This document shows positions 41,295 to 49,854 of a stretch of DNA of 64,000 nt, piece by piece; position 1 is the stretch's first letter; the number at the start of each line of letters is the position of its first letter. Under the pieces are notes generated by a model, which had not been told where the DNA came from, did not search any database, and saw nothing but the letters and a program-made list of their open reading frames with translations. The position numbers and the translations under genes were made by a program. Source of the DNA: Actinopolyspora mzabensis (lineage in GTDB: Bacteria; Actinomycetota; Actinomycetes; Mycobacteriales; Pseudonocardiaceae); contig NZ_FNFM01000006.1 of assembly GCF_900101095.1 (NCBI RefSeq), forward strand, positions 124,001 to 188,000. The letters are read 5' to 3'.

Positions 41295-41490
41295 GGCGGA
41301 ACCTCTCGCACGGCTCTCGCCGTGTTGCTGTGCCGGTCGCTCTGGTGAGTTGGTCGGGTAGCCGGCACGTGAGTCGGCGCCTTGGGAGTGTGGGCCGGCT
41401 CTTGAGTAGCGACCTACGCGGCGAGCGGCCCGGCCTCGCGATGCATCCGACTCACGCACCGGGGACAATCGCGCTGCGAACCGCACGGTC
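41295..41490 (+). repeat. ~195-bp composite 3'-UTR element, copy B2
   Basis: Begins GGCGGAACCTCTCGCACGG 33 bp after the dioxygenase stop and aligns over its whole length with B1 (12270-12464, minus strand), about 80% by eye. Shared internal blocks are GGTCGGGTAGCCGGCACGTGAG and GAGTAGCGACCTACGCGGCGAG. Confidence 0.8.
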
Positions 41491-41515
41491 GCTTCCCGAC
41501 GGGGGTTCCGGGACC

Positions 41516-41591
41516 GGCGATTTCGCGAGAAATTTACGGCCACGGGGCCACGTCGCCCGAGCGGGGCGTCGATTTCGCGAGAAATCGACGT
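41516..41591 (+). repeat. Two short hairpin repeats P behind B2
   Basis: 41516-41538 reads GGCGATTTC-GCGA-GAAATTTACG. 41567-41591 has perfect 10-bp arms CGTCGATTTC/GAAATCGACG around GCGA, the best palindrome of the family. Confidence 0.75.
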
Positions 41592-41685
41592 CGTTCCGGC
41601 CCCGGTCGACGGCGCGGCACACCGCACGCGGTTCCGACCCGCGGTGGTCCCTGATCGGGTCACTTCCACAACGGCGCCGACTGGG

Positions 41686-41699
41686 TTAGGGTTGCCTAA
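41686..41699. promoter_or_regulatory. DtxR/IdeR-type iron box
   Basis: TTAGGGTTGCCTAA is close to the DtxR/IdeR half-site pattern TTAGG...CCTAA and lies 34 bp before the DUF2470 start. Iron repression of that gene is inferred. Confidence 0.6.
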
Positions 41700-41732
41700 T
41701 AAGTCCTGCTGTGCCGTCTCTGGAGGTGAGTG

Positions 41733-42503
41733 ATGCCCGAGACCGCTCGCACGCCCGCGAAGCCCGAGGCTGCCGAGCGCGCCCGCACGATCGCCAAACG
41801 GGGCGGCAGAGCGGCGGTACAGCCTTCCGGCGTCGACGCCGAACGGGTTCAGCCGTTGCTGCACCACGTCCACCGGGACGGCACCGCCACGGTGCTGCTG
41901 TCGGACGGGCACCCCCTGGTCGGGGCGGTCTGGCAGGCGCCGCGCGGCGAATTCGGTGCCGTGCTGGAAGTGGCGGACTCCGCCCCGGTACGGCTGCGTG
42001 AACCGGTACGCGGGCTGATCTGGCTGACCGGATGGCTGCGCGTTCCCGGCAGCGGTGAACGGCACGAACGGGTGCTGCAAATCGCCGAGGAACGCCCCGA
42101 TCCGCGACTGCTGGACGTCGGGCACGGCGTGACGGCACTGCGCCTGGAGTCCGTCTCGCTGGTACTGGCCGATTCCGAGGAGACCAGCTCGATCGACTCC
42201 ACCGAGTTCGCCGCCTCGCGGCCGGACCCGTTCTGCCTCTACGAGGACGGCTGGCTCCGGCACCTGGAACTCTCCCACCGTGACGTGGTCGGACTGCTCA
42301 CCCGCTACCTGCCGGAGCGGCTGCGGGGCGGGCACGTGCGGCCGCTGGGGCTGGATCGCTACGGGGTGCGGCTTCGAGTGGAATCGGCGGACGGGGACCA
42401 CGACGTCCGGCTCGGGTTCTCCCGAGCGGTGGAGGACTCCGAGCAGCTCGGCGCCGAACTGCGGCGGTTGATGGGATGCCCGTTCCCGGCCGAGCAGCGG
42501 TGA
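41733..42503 (+). CDS. DUF2470 protein, possibly linked to haem/iron use
   Basis: A 256-residue protein. The N-terminal two-thirds have a split-barrel look (HRDGTATVLLSDGHPLVGAVWQ) and the C-terminal part resembles DUF2470 (SHRDVVGLLTRYLPERL...VRPLGLDRYGVRLRVE), found at the end of HugZ-like haem oxygenases. ATG 41733 follows GGAGG; GTG 41730 is an alternative. The iron box upstream fits a role in haem-iron release, but catalytic residues cannot be identified. Confidence 0.7.
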   Translation: MPETARTPAKPEAAERARTIAKRGGRAAVQPSGVDAERVQPLLHHVHRDGTATVLLSDGHPLVGAVWQAPRGEFGAVLEVADSAPVRLREPVRGLIWLTGWLRVPGSGERHERVLQIAEERPDPRLLDVGHGVTALRLESVSLVLADSEETSSIDSTEFAASRPDPFCLYEDGWLRHLELSHRDVVGLLTRYLPERLRGGHVRPLGLDRYGVRLRVESADGDHDVRLGFSRAVEDSEQLGAELRRLMGCPFPAEQR

Positions 42504-42640
42504 CCCGTCCAGCGGTGCTCATCCACCGGTGAGCACCGCCGGTGACCACCCACCGATGAGCGCCCGGTCGCTTCGGCGCCCGCCGTGCGTAACGGGCACG
42601 GCCACGCGCCCGGAAAACACCGGTCAGTAGGGTTCCCGGG

Positions 42641-43468
42641 GTGAGCACCAGTCACGGTCCCACCGCGCCGCGTTCCTGGTTACTGCCGAACCGACCCGAG
42701 CAACCGGCCCTGATCACCGATCCGGGCAAGCGCAGGGCGATCGTCGTCGAACTGGTGATCGTCTTCGCGATCACGCTCGGCATGGCGGGGTTGCAGAGCC
42801 TGCTGTCCCTGTTGGACGCGCTGCTGCGTCCCGAGTCACTGGACCAGCAGGCGGTGGCGCTCAACACCTCCCAGGCGCGGTTGGGACTGCTGGACCTGCT
42901 GGAACAGCTGGCGGGTGTGCTGCGCCTGTTCGCCTGGGCCGCTCTCGGCGTCTACCTGCTGTGGCAGGGCGGTATCGCGCTGCGAAAAGTGGGTTTCGAC
43001 AACAGCAGGCCGGGGCGGGACCTCGCGGGAGGCGCCGGGCTGGCCGCCCTGATCGGCATCCCCGGTCTGGGGCTTTACCTGGTGGCGCACTCGCTGGGGC
43101 TGAACCTGGCCGTGCAGCCCTCCACCCTGGACGAGGCGTGGTGGCGGGCTCCGGTGCTGGTGCTTTCGGCGTTGGGCAACGCCGCGGCCGAGGAAGTGCT
43201 GGTGGTCTGCTACCTGCTCACCCGGTTGCGGCAGCTGGGCGCCACCGAGAACCGCGCCCTGTGGATCTCGGCGGTGCTGCGCGGCTCCTACCACCTGTAC
43301 CAGGGATTCGGCGGTTTCATGGGCAACGTGGTCATGGGGTTGGTCTACGGTCGGGTGTGGCAGCGCACCAACCGGATCCACGCGCTGATCATCGGGCACG
43401 CGCTGATCGACGTCGTCGCCTTCGTCGGTTACGCCCTGTTGCGCGAGCAGGTGGGTTGGCTGCCCTGA
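42641..43468 (+). CDS. CPBP-family intramembrane metalloprotease-like protein
   Basis: A 275-residue membrane protein with about seven helices. CPBP motifs are present: NAAAEEVLVVCYLL (Glu-Glu pair, but without the usual Arg in EExxxR), SYHLYQGFGGFMGNVVMGLVYG and IHALIIGHALID. Rce1/CPBP proteases cleave prenylated or signal-type peptides in the membrane. The altered first motif leaves activity uncertain. GTG 42641 start. Confidence 0.82.
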   Translation: MSTSHGPTAPRSWLLPNRPEQPALITDPGKRRAIVVELVIVFAITLGMAGLQSLLSLLDALLRPESLDQQAVALNTSQARLGLLDLLEQLAGVLRLFAWAALGVYLLWQGGIALRKVGFDNSRPGRDLAGGAGLAALIGIPGLGLYLVAHSLGLNLAVQPSTLDEAWWRAPVLVLSALGNAAAEEVLVVCYLLTRLRQLGATENRALWISAVLRGSYHLYQGFGGFMGNVVMGLVYGRVWQRTNRIHALIIGHALIDVVAFVGYALLREQVGWLP

Positions 43469-43582
43469 TCGCACACCCTCGGCGCAACGAACCGTTCCCG
43501 TCCTGCCGGAATCGGTTAACGATCCGTCGAATTTCGCGTCGGATGCGGCTATTCTCGCTCGATACGGCTAGGCTGCGGGACC

Positions 43583-44782
43583 GTGACGACCCCACACGTG
43601 ACGAGCGAAGTCGGCCCGCTGCGCACCGTGCTGCTGCACCGCCCCGGCGGTGAGCTCAAGCGGCTCACCCCGCGCAACAACGACCAACTGCTGTTCGACG
43701 CGATTCCCTGGGTGGACCGCGCCGAGCAGGAGCACGACGCGTTCGCGGCGGTGCTGCGCGAGCAGGGCGTCGAGGTGCTGCTGCTCGACGAACTGCTGTC
43801 CGAGGCGCTGCGCGACCCGAGGGCCCGCACCGCCGCGCTGCACAGCGGCGTGGACGAACGCAGGCTGGGCGCCGAGGTGGCGGACACGCTGTGCTCCTAC
43901 CTGTCCAGCATGGACGAGAAGACGCTCACCCGCGTTCTGGTGGCGGGAATGACCTTCGAGGAGCTGCCCGCCGCCGAGGGGCAGTCGCTGGTGCGTCGGA
44001 TGCACCAGCCGCACGACTTCGCCATCGACCCGCTGCCGAACCTGCTGTTCACCAGGGATTCCTCGGTTTGGATCGACGACAGGGTGGCGGTGACCTCGCT
44101 GGCGATGCCCGCGCGGATCCGCGAGTCCGCGCTGACCGACCTGGTCTACGCCTACCACCCCAGGTTCGCGCAGTCCGCCCGTGCCTACGGTGCGCACTCC
44201 GCCCCGGTCGAGGGTGGGGACGTGCTGCTGCTGGCGCCGGGCGTGGTGGCCGTGGGGGTCGGGGAGCGCACCACTCCCGCGGGTGCGGAGTCGCTGGCCC
44301 GATCGCTGTTCGTCGACGGCCTCGCGCACACCGTGCTCGCGGTGCCGATCACGCAGACCCGGGCCTCGATGCACCTGGACACGGTGTGCACGATGGTCGA
44401 CCACGACGCGGTGCTGATGTATCCCGCGATCCGCGATCACCTCACCGCCTACGTGCTGCGACCCGCCGGTGAGGGCATCAAGGTGTCCGGCCCCGAGCCG
44501 TTCCTCCGGGCTGCTGCCGAAGCGATGGAACTGGACCGGCTGCGGGTGCTCGACACCGGGCTCGATCCGGTCACCGCCGAGCGCGAGCAGTGGGAGGACG
44601 GCAACAACACGCTGGCGGTCTCCCCGGGAACGGTGGTGGCCTACGAACGCAACGTGGAGACCAACGCGCGGTTGGAGGAAGCGGGCATCGAGGTGCTGCG
44701 CATCAGTGGTTCCGAACTCGGCTCCGGACGCGGCGGGCCCCGCTGCATGTCCTCCCCGATCGCGCGGGACCCGCTGTACTGA
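43583..44782 (+). CDS. arcA: Arginine deiminase
   Basis: A 399-residue enzyme that hydrolyses arginine to citrulline and ammonia. It has [32 protein letters not shown], the [10 protein letters not shown] segment (catalytic His) and the catalytic cysteine in [12 protein letters not shown] at the C-terminus. No arcB or arcC lies nearby, so it does not form a full ADI operon. Probable leaderless or weakly preceded GTG start. Confidence 0.94.
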   Translation: MTTPHVTSEVGPLRTVLLHRPGGELKRLTPRNNDQLLFDAIPWVDRAEQEHDAFAAVLREQGVEVLLLDELLSEALRDPRARTAALHSGVDERRLGAEVADTLCSYLSSMDEKTLTRVLVAGMTFEELPAAEGQSLVRRMHQPHDFAIDPLPNLLFTRDSSVWIDDRVAVTSLAMPARIRESALTDLVYAYHPRFAQSARAYGAHSAPVEGGDVLLLAPGVVAVGVGERTTPAGAESLARSLFVDGLAHTVLAVPITQTRASMHLDTVCTMVDHDAVLMYPAIRDHLTAYVLRPAGEGIKVSGPEPFLRAAAEAMELDRLRVLDTGLDPVTAEREQWEDGNNTLAVSPGTVVAYERNVETNARLEEAGIEVLRISGSELGSGRGGPRCMSSPIARDPLY

Positions 44783-44818
44783 TCGAAGTCCTCCGCTCGG
44801 GTGGCCGGGTGCTCGCTC

Positions 44819-44862
44819 GGCGGAACCTCCCGCCGCGCGGCGATTCCGCGAGAGATCGCCGC
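44819..44862 (+). repeat. Truncated 3'-UTR element fused to a P hairpin
   Basis: GGCGGAACCTC, the left end of the 111-bp family, starts 36 bp after the arcA stop but passes within 20 bp into CGATTCC-GCGA-GAGATCG (44839-44862). The middle and right end of the element are missing. AGTCCTCCGC...GCGGAGGACT forms an outer inverted repeat around it. Confidence 0.6.
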
Positions 44863-44942
44863 CCCGGCGGAGGACTCCGGGTGTGAGGTTGCTCCTGCAC
44901 CGAGCGCACGAAGCGCCGAATGGCTATAACGTCGTGGGTGCC

Positions 44943-46097
44943 ATGGATTCGACGCTGGCCAGGCGAATGCTCGCCGCCTCCACCGAGATCACCAAGGCCG
45001 CCCTCGCGGAGGAGGATCCGGGGGCGGTGCTTCCGCTCGTGGTCCGGCGCGCCGCCGCGCTGGCCGAGGCGGACCTCGGGCTCGTGATGGTCCGCGACGA
45101 GCAGGACAACCTCACGGTGGAGGCGTCCCACGTCGGTCCGCACGCCCCCGAGCCGCTGACCGACCCGGTGGGTTCGGTGCTCTCACCGCACTCCGCCGCC
45201 TCCCAGGTGGCGCACGGCGGTGTACCGGTGGTGGTCGACGACCTCATCGACGATCCGATGACGGCTCCCTACGTCCCGTGGGCGCTGCGGGTGTACGGCC
45301 CGTTCGCGGTGGCCCCGTTCGGCACGCACGAACGGAGGTTGGGTGCGCTGGCGGTGTACCGCAGGCGGGGTGCGGACCCCTTCACCAGGGTGACCGTGGA
45401 TCTGTTGACCTCGTTGGCAGCGCAGGCCGGGCTGGCGCTGGTACTGGCGGAGGGGTCCACCGCCCGGCAACGTGTCGCGGTCTACCAGGAACGCGAGCGG
45501 ATCGCGCGCGACCTGCACGACGTGATCGTGCAACGGCTCTACGCGGCCGGGGTGCAGCTCAACGTGCTCGACCGCAGGATCGCCGCCGATCTGGATCCCG
45601 CGGACGCGAAGCGGCTGACCGAGATCACCGATCAGATCGATCAGACCATAGCCGAGGTGCGCGCGACCGTGCGCACGTTGACCTCCTCCGATCCCGAGCA
45701 GCCGACCCGGCCCCCGGACCTGGCGGAGTCGCTGCGCGGCGAGGTACGCATCGCGGGCGAGCTGCTCGGCGAACCGCCCGAGCTGGAGCTGTCCGGCAAC
45801 CTCGACGATGTTCCGGTGACGGTGGCCGATCACGCACGCGCCGCGTTGCGCGAGGCGCTTTCCAACGTGGTGCGCCACTCCGGCGCCCGGAACGTGCTGG
45901 TCCGGGTGCGACGGACCTACGAGGGAATGCTGTTGCAGGTCACCGACGACGGCTGCGGTATTCCGCGGGACGTGACCAAGCGGGGACTGCGCAACATGGC
46001 GGAGCGCGCCACGGCCGCCGGAGGCAGCTGCACCATCGATTCCTCCCCGGACAGCGGCAGCACCGTCACGTGGCAGGTCCCACTCGCCGCGACCTGA
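44943..46097 (+). CDS. GAF-containing sensor histidine kinase (DevS/NarX type)
   Basis: A 384-residue soluble kinase with an N-terminal GAF domain (about 20-170), a HisKA_3 phosphoacceptor helix with His in RERIARDLHDVIVQRLYA, and an HATPase domain (LREALSNVVRHS, DDGCGIP, GLRNMAERA). No membrane helix. It resembles DevS/DosS-type sensors with one GAF. The LuxR-type regulator at 46310, convergent and adjacent, is its likely partner. GTG 44883 is an alternative start. Confidence 0.87.
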   Translation: MDSTLARRMLAASTEITKAALAEEDPGAVLPLVVRRAAALAEADLGLVMVRDEQDNLTVEASHVGPHAPEPLTDPVGSVLSPHSAASQVAHGGVPVVVDDLIDDPMTAPYVPWALRVYGPFAVAPFGTHERRLGALAVYRRRGADPFTRVTVDLLTSLAAQAGLALVLAEGSTARQRVAVYQERERIARDLHDVIVQRLYAAGVQLNVLDRRIAADLDPADAKRLTEITDQIDQTIAEVRATVRTLTSSDPEQPTRPPDLAESLRGEVRIAGELLGEPPELELSGNLDDVPVTVADHARAALREALSNVVRHSGARNVLVRVRRTYEGMLLQVTDDGCGIPRDVTKRGLRNMAERATAAGGSCTIDSSPDSGSTVTWQVPLAAT

Positions 46098-46257
46098 GTC
46101 CGGCAAAGCTCGCCCCGCGCCCCGAGCACGTGCCGCGGCTCGGAACAGGCCCCGCGATTCCGGCCGGGTCCCGCGGCTCGACCGAGCACGTGGTTGCCGC
46201 TACCGGGCCCGAGCGCCGCTGGCAGCCGACCGCTCATTCCGCAGCCGATCAGCCCTC

Positions 46258-46300
46258 GGCAGCCGACCTCTGGCAGCCGACCTCTGGCAGCCGACCCTCT
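46258..46300. repeat. Tandem 14-bp repeats
   Basis: Units of GGCAGCCGACCTCT occur at 46258, 46272 and (one base longer) 46286, with degenerate relatives just outside. They lie in the convergent gap between kinase and regulator. Confidence 0.65.
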
Positions 46301-46309
46301 GGCGGCCGA

Positions 46310-46954
46310 TCAGCCCTGTCTGCGGGCGTACCAGGCGGCTGCCTGGGTGCGGCGTGCCATCCCCAGCTTGGCCAGTACCGATGTCACGTAGTTCTTCACC
46401 GTTTTCTCGGCGAGGAACAGCCGTTTGGCGATCTCGCGGTTGCTCATGCCCTCGCCGATCAGCTCCAGCACCCGCTGCTCCTGTTCCGTCAGCGTGTCCA
46501 GCTCGTCCGGCGGTTTCTCGCTGTCCTCACGCATCCGGTCCAGTACCCGGCGCGTGGTCACCGGATCCAGCAGGGAGCGTCCCGCGGCGACCTCGCGGAC
46601 CGCGTTCACGAGGTCCTGACCCCGCACCTGTTTCAGCAGATAGCCGGAGGCGCCCGCGTTGATCGCCCCCACCAGGGCCTGCTCGTCGTCGAACGCCGTC
46701 AGCACCAGGCAGCGTGGCGGTTCGGGTAACTCGCGCAGTCCGCGGCACAGCAGCAGCCCGTCGCCGTCCGGCAGTCGCATGTCCACGACCGCCACGTCCG
46801 GCTGATCCGCGCGTGCCCGGACGAGGCCCTCGTCCACGTTGCCCGCCTCACCGACGACGCTGACGTCCGGCTCGGTGTCCAGTAGATCGCGCAGCCCTCT
46901 GCGCACGACTTCGTGGTCGTCGACGAGCAGCACGCGTACCTGCACGGCCTCCAC
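46310..46954 (-). CDS. NarL/LuxR-family response regulator
   Basis: A 214-residue regulator: receiver domain VRVLLVDDHEVVRRGL with phosphoacceptor Asp in VAVVDMRLPDGDG, switch Thr in VLTAFDD, Lys in YLLKQ; output helix-turn-helix LTEQEQRVLELIGEGMSNREIAKRLFLAEKTVKNYVTSVLAKLGM. It is closest in look to DevR-type proteins. Convergent with the sensor kinase gene. Confidence 0.92.
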   Translation of the reverse strand: MEAVQVRVLLVDDHEVVRRGLRDLLDTEPDVSVVGEAGNVDEGLVRARADQPDVAVVDMRLPDGDGLLLCRGLRELPEPPRCLVLTAFDDEQALVGAINAGASGYLLKQVRGQDLVNAVREVAAGRSLLDPVTTRRVLDRMREDSEKPPDELDTLTEQEQRVLELIGEGMSNREIAKRLFLAEKTVKNYVTSVLAKLGMARRTQAAAWYARRQG

Positions 46955-47051
46955 GCTACTGGCGTGCTCCGCCGTGCGGTCGGGCAGGGTGTCGACCGGT
47001 CGTTCCCTCGGGGTGGAACCGCGCCGACCCGCCCCGTGACACCGGCGGTTC

Positions 47052-47576
47052 CTAGTGCCGGAGCTTCCCGATGCCGCAGTTCTTACCGCCCTTGCCGGGT
47101 ACGGCCTGCTGCGTCTGCTCGACGGCCCGGTGCGCGCCCTGCCGGGCCCGGTAGCCCACCGAGGGTTTGCCCTTCGTGTCCACCGCCGTGGTCAGCAGCC
47201 CGCCGAGCAGGCCGAGATTCTTCAGGAAGTGGATCTGCTGTGCGGCGCGCTGCTCCGGGTCCTCTATCTCCCAGAAGGCGTGCGCCGCGAGGGTAGTCGG
47301 CACCAGGCTGCCGCTGAGCAGCACCGCTGCCAACCGCGGCGCCTTGCCGAGCCCCAGCAGCACACCCGCCCCGATCTTCACGGCGCCGTCGATCTTGACC
47401 AGGGTTCGGGGGTTCGTGGGGACCTGTTGGGGCAGGCTGTCCTTGACCGGAGCGGTGGCTCGTTCCAACAGTGGGGTGGCCGCCTTGGCGTGGCCCTCGG
47501 TGTCGCGGAAGACTCCGATACCGCCCCAGACGAAGATCGAAGCCAACAGTGGGCGCGCGAGCCTGCGGATGAGCAT
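47052..47576 (-). CDS. DoxX-family membrane protein
   Basis: A 174-residue protein with DoxX features: LARPLLASIFVWGGIGVF, the KIDGAVKIGAGVLLGLGKAPRLAAVLL pair of helices and LVPTTLAAHAFWEIEDPEQRAAQQIHFLKNLGLLGGLL. The tail is basic. It is a different subgroup from the DoxX at 23267 and has no adjacent regulator. Confidence 0.82.
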   Translation of the reverse strand: MLIRRLARPLLASIFVWGGIGVFRDTEGHAKAATPLLERATAPVKDSLPQQVPTNPRTLVKIDGAVKIGAGVLLGLGKAPRLAAVLLSGSLVPTTLAAHAFWEIEDPEQRAAQQIHFLKNLGLLGGLLTTAVDTKGKPSVGYRARQGAHRAVEQTQQAVPGKGGKNCGIGKLRH

Positions 47577-47708
47577 CGACGAAACCTCCCGGGGTCCTTA
47601 CACCTGGCCAGCCTGCGACGTGGCCGACATTACGCTTTCGAGCTCCGTTTCGCTCGGGGCGGAGTCGCCGCTCGACGAGGCTCGCGGGTGGGAGCGGCCG
47701 ATGTGCGA

Positions 47709-48314
47709 TCAGGCGGTGTCCACCCGTGCGAACACCTCGTCCCAGGCGGCCGCCGTCTGCTTGGCGCAGAGTTCGGGCGCCGCGCCGCCCACTCCGGTTC
47801 CCAGCCCGGGCAGCGCTATGGAGCGCACGACGTGGCGCACCGGTGTCCCGTTGTCCAACACCGCCCCGGACCACAGCCGAAGCATCGCCCTGGCTGCCAG
47901 GTAGGGGTGCACGGTGTCCCCCGGCAGTGTTTCGCCCGGTTCCCGCATCGTGGGGGCGCTGATCAGCCAGGTGGGTACTCGGCAGCCGGTGGGAACCAAC
48001 AGCGCCTCACCGACCGGAAGCTCGCCCCCGTGGTAGGCGAGTACGGCACTGCGCACCTGTTGTTCCACATCGGGGAAAGCGTTCGCGTAGGCGGCGTCGA
48101 TGCCGCCCCGCATCCACCCGTACGAGTTCGCCGGGCTGACCACGGCGTCGACGTGCGTGTCGAGCACCGAACCGTGGTGAACGCTGATGCCTTCCCGGCC
48201 GTAGGCGATGCTGTTCCACGCTGCGGCCAGCGGCTCGTCCAGTGCGCACAGGACCAGCCGCAGCTCCGGTTCCGCCCCGTATCTCGAGCGCTCCGAATCC
48301 GCGGTCACGTGCAC
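47709..48314 (-). CDS. Macro-domain protein
   Basis: A 201-residue macrodomain. The ADP-ribose-binding segments are VDAVVSPANSYGWMRGGIDAAYANAF and IALPGLGTGVGGAAPELCA. Such proteins bind or hydrolyse ADP-ribose groups or deacylate related metabolites. Start is GTG 48314, with GTG 48308 equally possible. No ADP-ribosyltransferase lies nearby. Confidence 0.85.
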   Translation of the reverse strand: MHVTADSERSRYGAEPELRLVLCALDEPLAAAWNSIAYGREGISVHHGSVLDTHVDAVVSPANSYGWMRGGIDAAYANAFPDVEQQVRSAVLAYHGGELPVGEALLVPTGCRVPTWLISAPTMREPGETLPGDTVHPYLAARAMLRLWSGAVLDNGTPVRHVVRSIALPGLGTGVGGAAPELCAKQTAAAWDEVFARVDTA

Positions 48315-48456
48315 AGCATCGCAGCCGGAACGGGTTTCGCGTAATTGGGTAGGTCACACTTCGGGGGCATGATCTTTACCACTAACGTGTGAACTGGGGT
48401 TTCTTCGGTACGCCCGGGTGACCACTCCCGCCGAAACTCGGCATAGGCTGGCAGGC

Positions 48457-49380
48457 GTGCCCCGAATCGCTTATCTCGGTCCGCAAGGCACGTTCACCGA
48501 ACAGGCCGCGCGTGAGCTGACAGCGGACTTCGCCGCAGAGCTGGTCGCCTACGACACCGTGCACTCGGCGTTGGAGGCGGTACGTGCCGGGGAGGTCGAA
48601 GCGGCCGGTGTGCCGATGGAGAACTCCGTCGAAGGCTCCGTGCCGTCGACCCTGGACGCGCTGGTGGCGGGCGACCCGGTGGTGGCCGTCGCCGAGCTGG
48701 TGCTGCCGATCCGGTTCGACGTGCTGGTGCGCCCGGGAACCACCCCCTCGGAAGTCACCTCGGTGGCGAGTCATCCGCACGCACTGGCCCAGGTGCACGG
48801 TTGGTTGTCCCGGGAACTGCCCCGGGCGCAGGGCGTACCCACCGCTTCCACCGCCACCGCCGCGGTGGAGGTGGAGAACACCACCGCGGACGCGGCCGTG
48901 GTGGCTCCGGTCGCCCACCGGTACCACTCCCGACTCACCCGGCTGGCGAGCGACATCGCCGATGTGGACGACGCGGTCACCAGGTTCCTGCTGGTCCGTA
49001 GCCCGGGTCACCTGCCCGAGCCGACCGGGGCCGACCGGACCTCGATCGCCGTGGTCGCACACGACGAGGTGGGAGCGCTCGGGGAGGTGCTGTCCGAGCT
49101 CTCGCTGCGCGGCATCAACCTGAGCCGCATCGAGTCCCGGCCCACCAAGGACCGGCTCGGCGCCTACCGGTTCTTCCTCGACTTCGACGGCCACGTGGCC
49201 GACACCAGAATCGGCGACGCGTTGACCGGGCTGCACCGGCGCTGCTCCGAGGTGCGCTTCCTGGGCTCGTTCCCCAAGGCGGACAACAAGCCCGTCAGCG
49301 TGCGGGCGGCCGACTCCGAGCAGGCCTTTCGCCGCTCGATGCGGTGGCTGAGCGAGGTGCGCGAGGGCAGAACCGCCTGA
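48457..49380 (+). CDS. pheA: Prephenate dehydratase
   Basis: A 307-residue enzyme converting prephenate to phenylpyruvate in phenylalanine synthesis. Periplasmic-binding-like PDT domain with IAYLGPQGTFTEQAA, VPMENSVEGSVPSTLDAL and catalytic Thr in DDAVTRFLLV, then an ACT domain for feedback inhibition (LGEVLSELSLRGINLSRIESRPTKDRLGAYRFFLD). GTG 48457 gives the usual N-terminus; an in-frame GTG at 48418 is possible. Confidence 0.93.
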   Translation: MPRIAYLGPQGTFTEQAARELTADFAAELVAYDTVHSALEAVRAGEVEAAGVPMENSVEGSVPSTLDALVAGDPVVAVAELVLPIRFDVLVRPGTTPSEVTSVASHPHALAQVHGWLSRELPRAQGVPTASTATAAVEVENTTADAAVVAPVAHRYHSRLTRLASDIADVDDAVTRFLLVRSPGHLPEPTGADRTSIAVVAHDEVGALGEVLSELSLRGINLSRIESRPTKDRLGAYRFFLDFDGHVADTRIGDALTGLHRRCSEVRFLGSFPKADNKPVSVRAADSEQAFRRSMRWLSEVREGRTA

Positions 49381-49437
49381 GCGGCGGTCCGGTACCGGCC
49401 CCGACCCTTACTGGCCTCTACCCACTGCCGGGCCCGC

Positions 49438-49488
49438 CCGTTGCCAACCCCGGCCCGCTGCCGACCCCGGTCCGCTGCCGACCCCGGT
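49438..49488. repeat. Tandem 17-bp repeats
   Basis: Two perfect CCGCTGCCGACCCCGGT units (49455-49471 and 49472-49488) and one degenerate unit before them, in the convergent gap between pheA and the metallopeptidase gene. Confidence 0.7.
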
Positions 49489-49494
49489 CCGCTG

Positions 49495-49854
49495 CTATCC
49501 CCAGCCGAGCGCGTGCAGCTTCTCCTCGTCCAGCCCGAAGTGGTGCGCCAGTTCGTGCACCACGGTCACCGCGACCTCGTCGACCACGTGCTGTTCACTG
49601 GAACACATCTCCAGCAGCGGTTCGCGGTAGATCGTGATCCTGTCCGGCAGCACTCCGCCGTAGCTGCTGTCGCGCTCCGTCAGCGCGATCCCCTCGTAGA
49701 GCCCGAGCAGCGACTCGTCGTCCGGGTTGCGGTCCTCCACGAGGATGACCACGTTGTTCAGCTCCCGCAGCAGCTGCTGCGGCACCCGGTCCAACGCGTC
49801 GCCGACCAGCTCCTCGAAACGCTGGGACGACATTTCCACCGGCATCTCGCTCAC
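49495..49854 (-). CDS. Small zincin-like metallopeptidase family protein
   Basis: A 119-residue protein with a zinc site HELAHHFGLDEEKLHALGW near the C-terminus, typical of PF06262-type proteins. Its overlap (ATGA) with the preceding septum-formation gene and place beside pheA and serS match the Rv3836c neighbourhood of M. tuberculosis. Substrate unknown. Confidence 0.88.
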   Translation of the reverse strand: MSEMPVEMSSQRFEELVGDALDRVPQQLLRELNNVVILVEDRNPDDESLLGLYEGIALTERDSSYGGVLPDRITIYREPLLEMCSSEQHVVDEVAVTVVHELAHHFGLDEEKLHALGWG

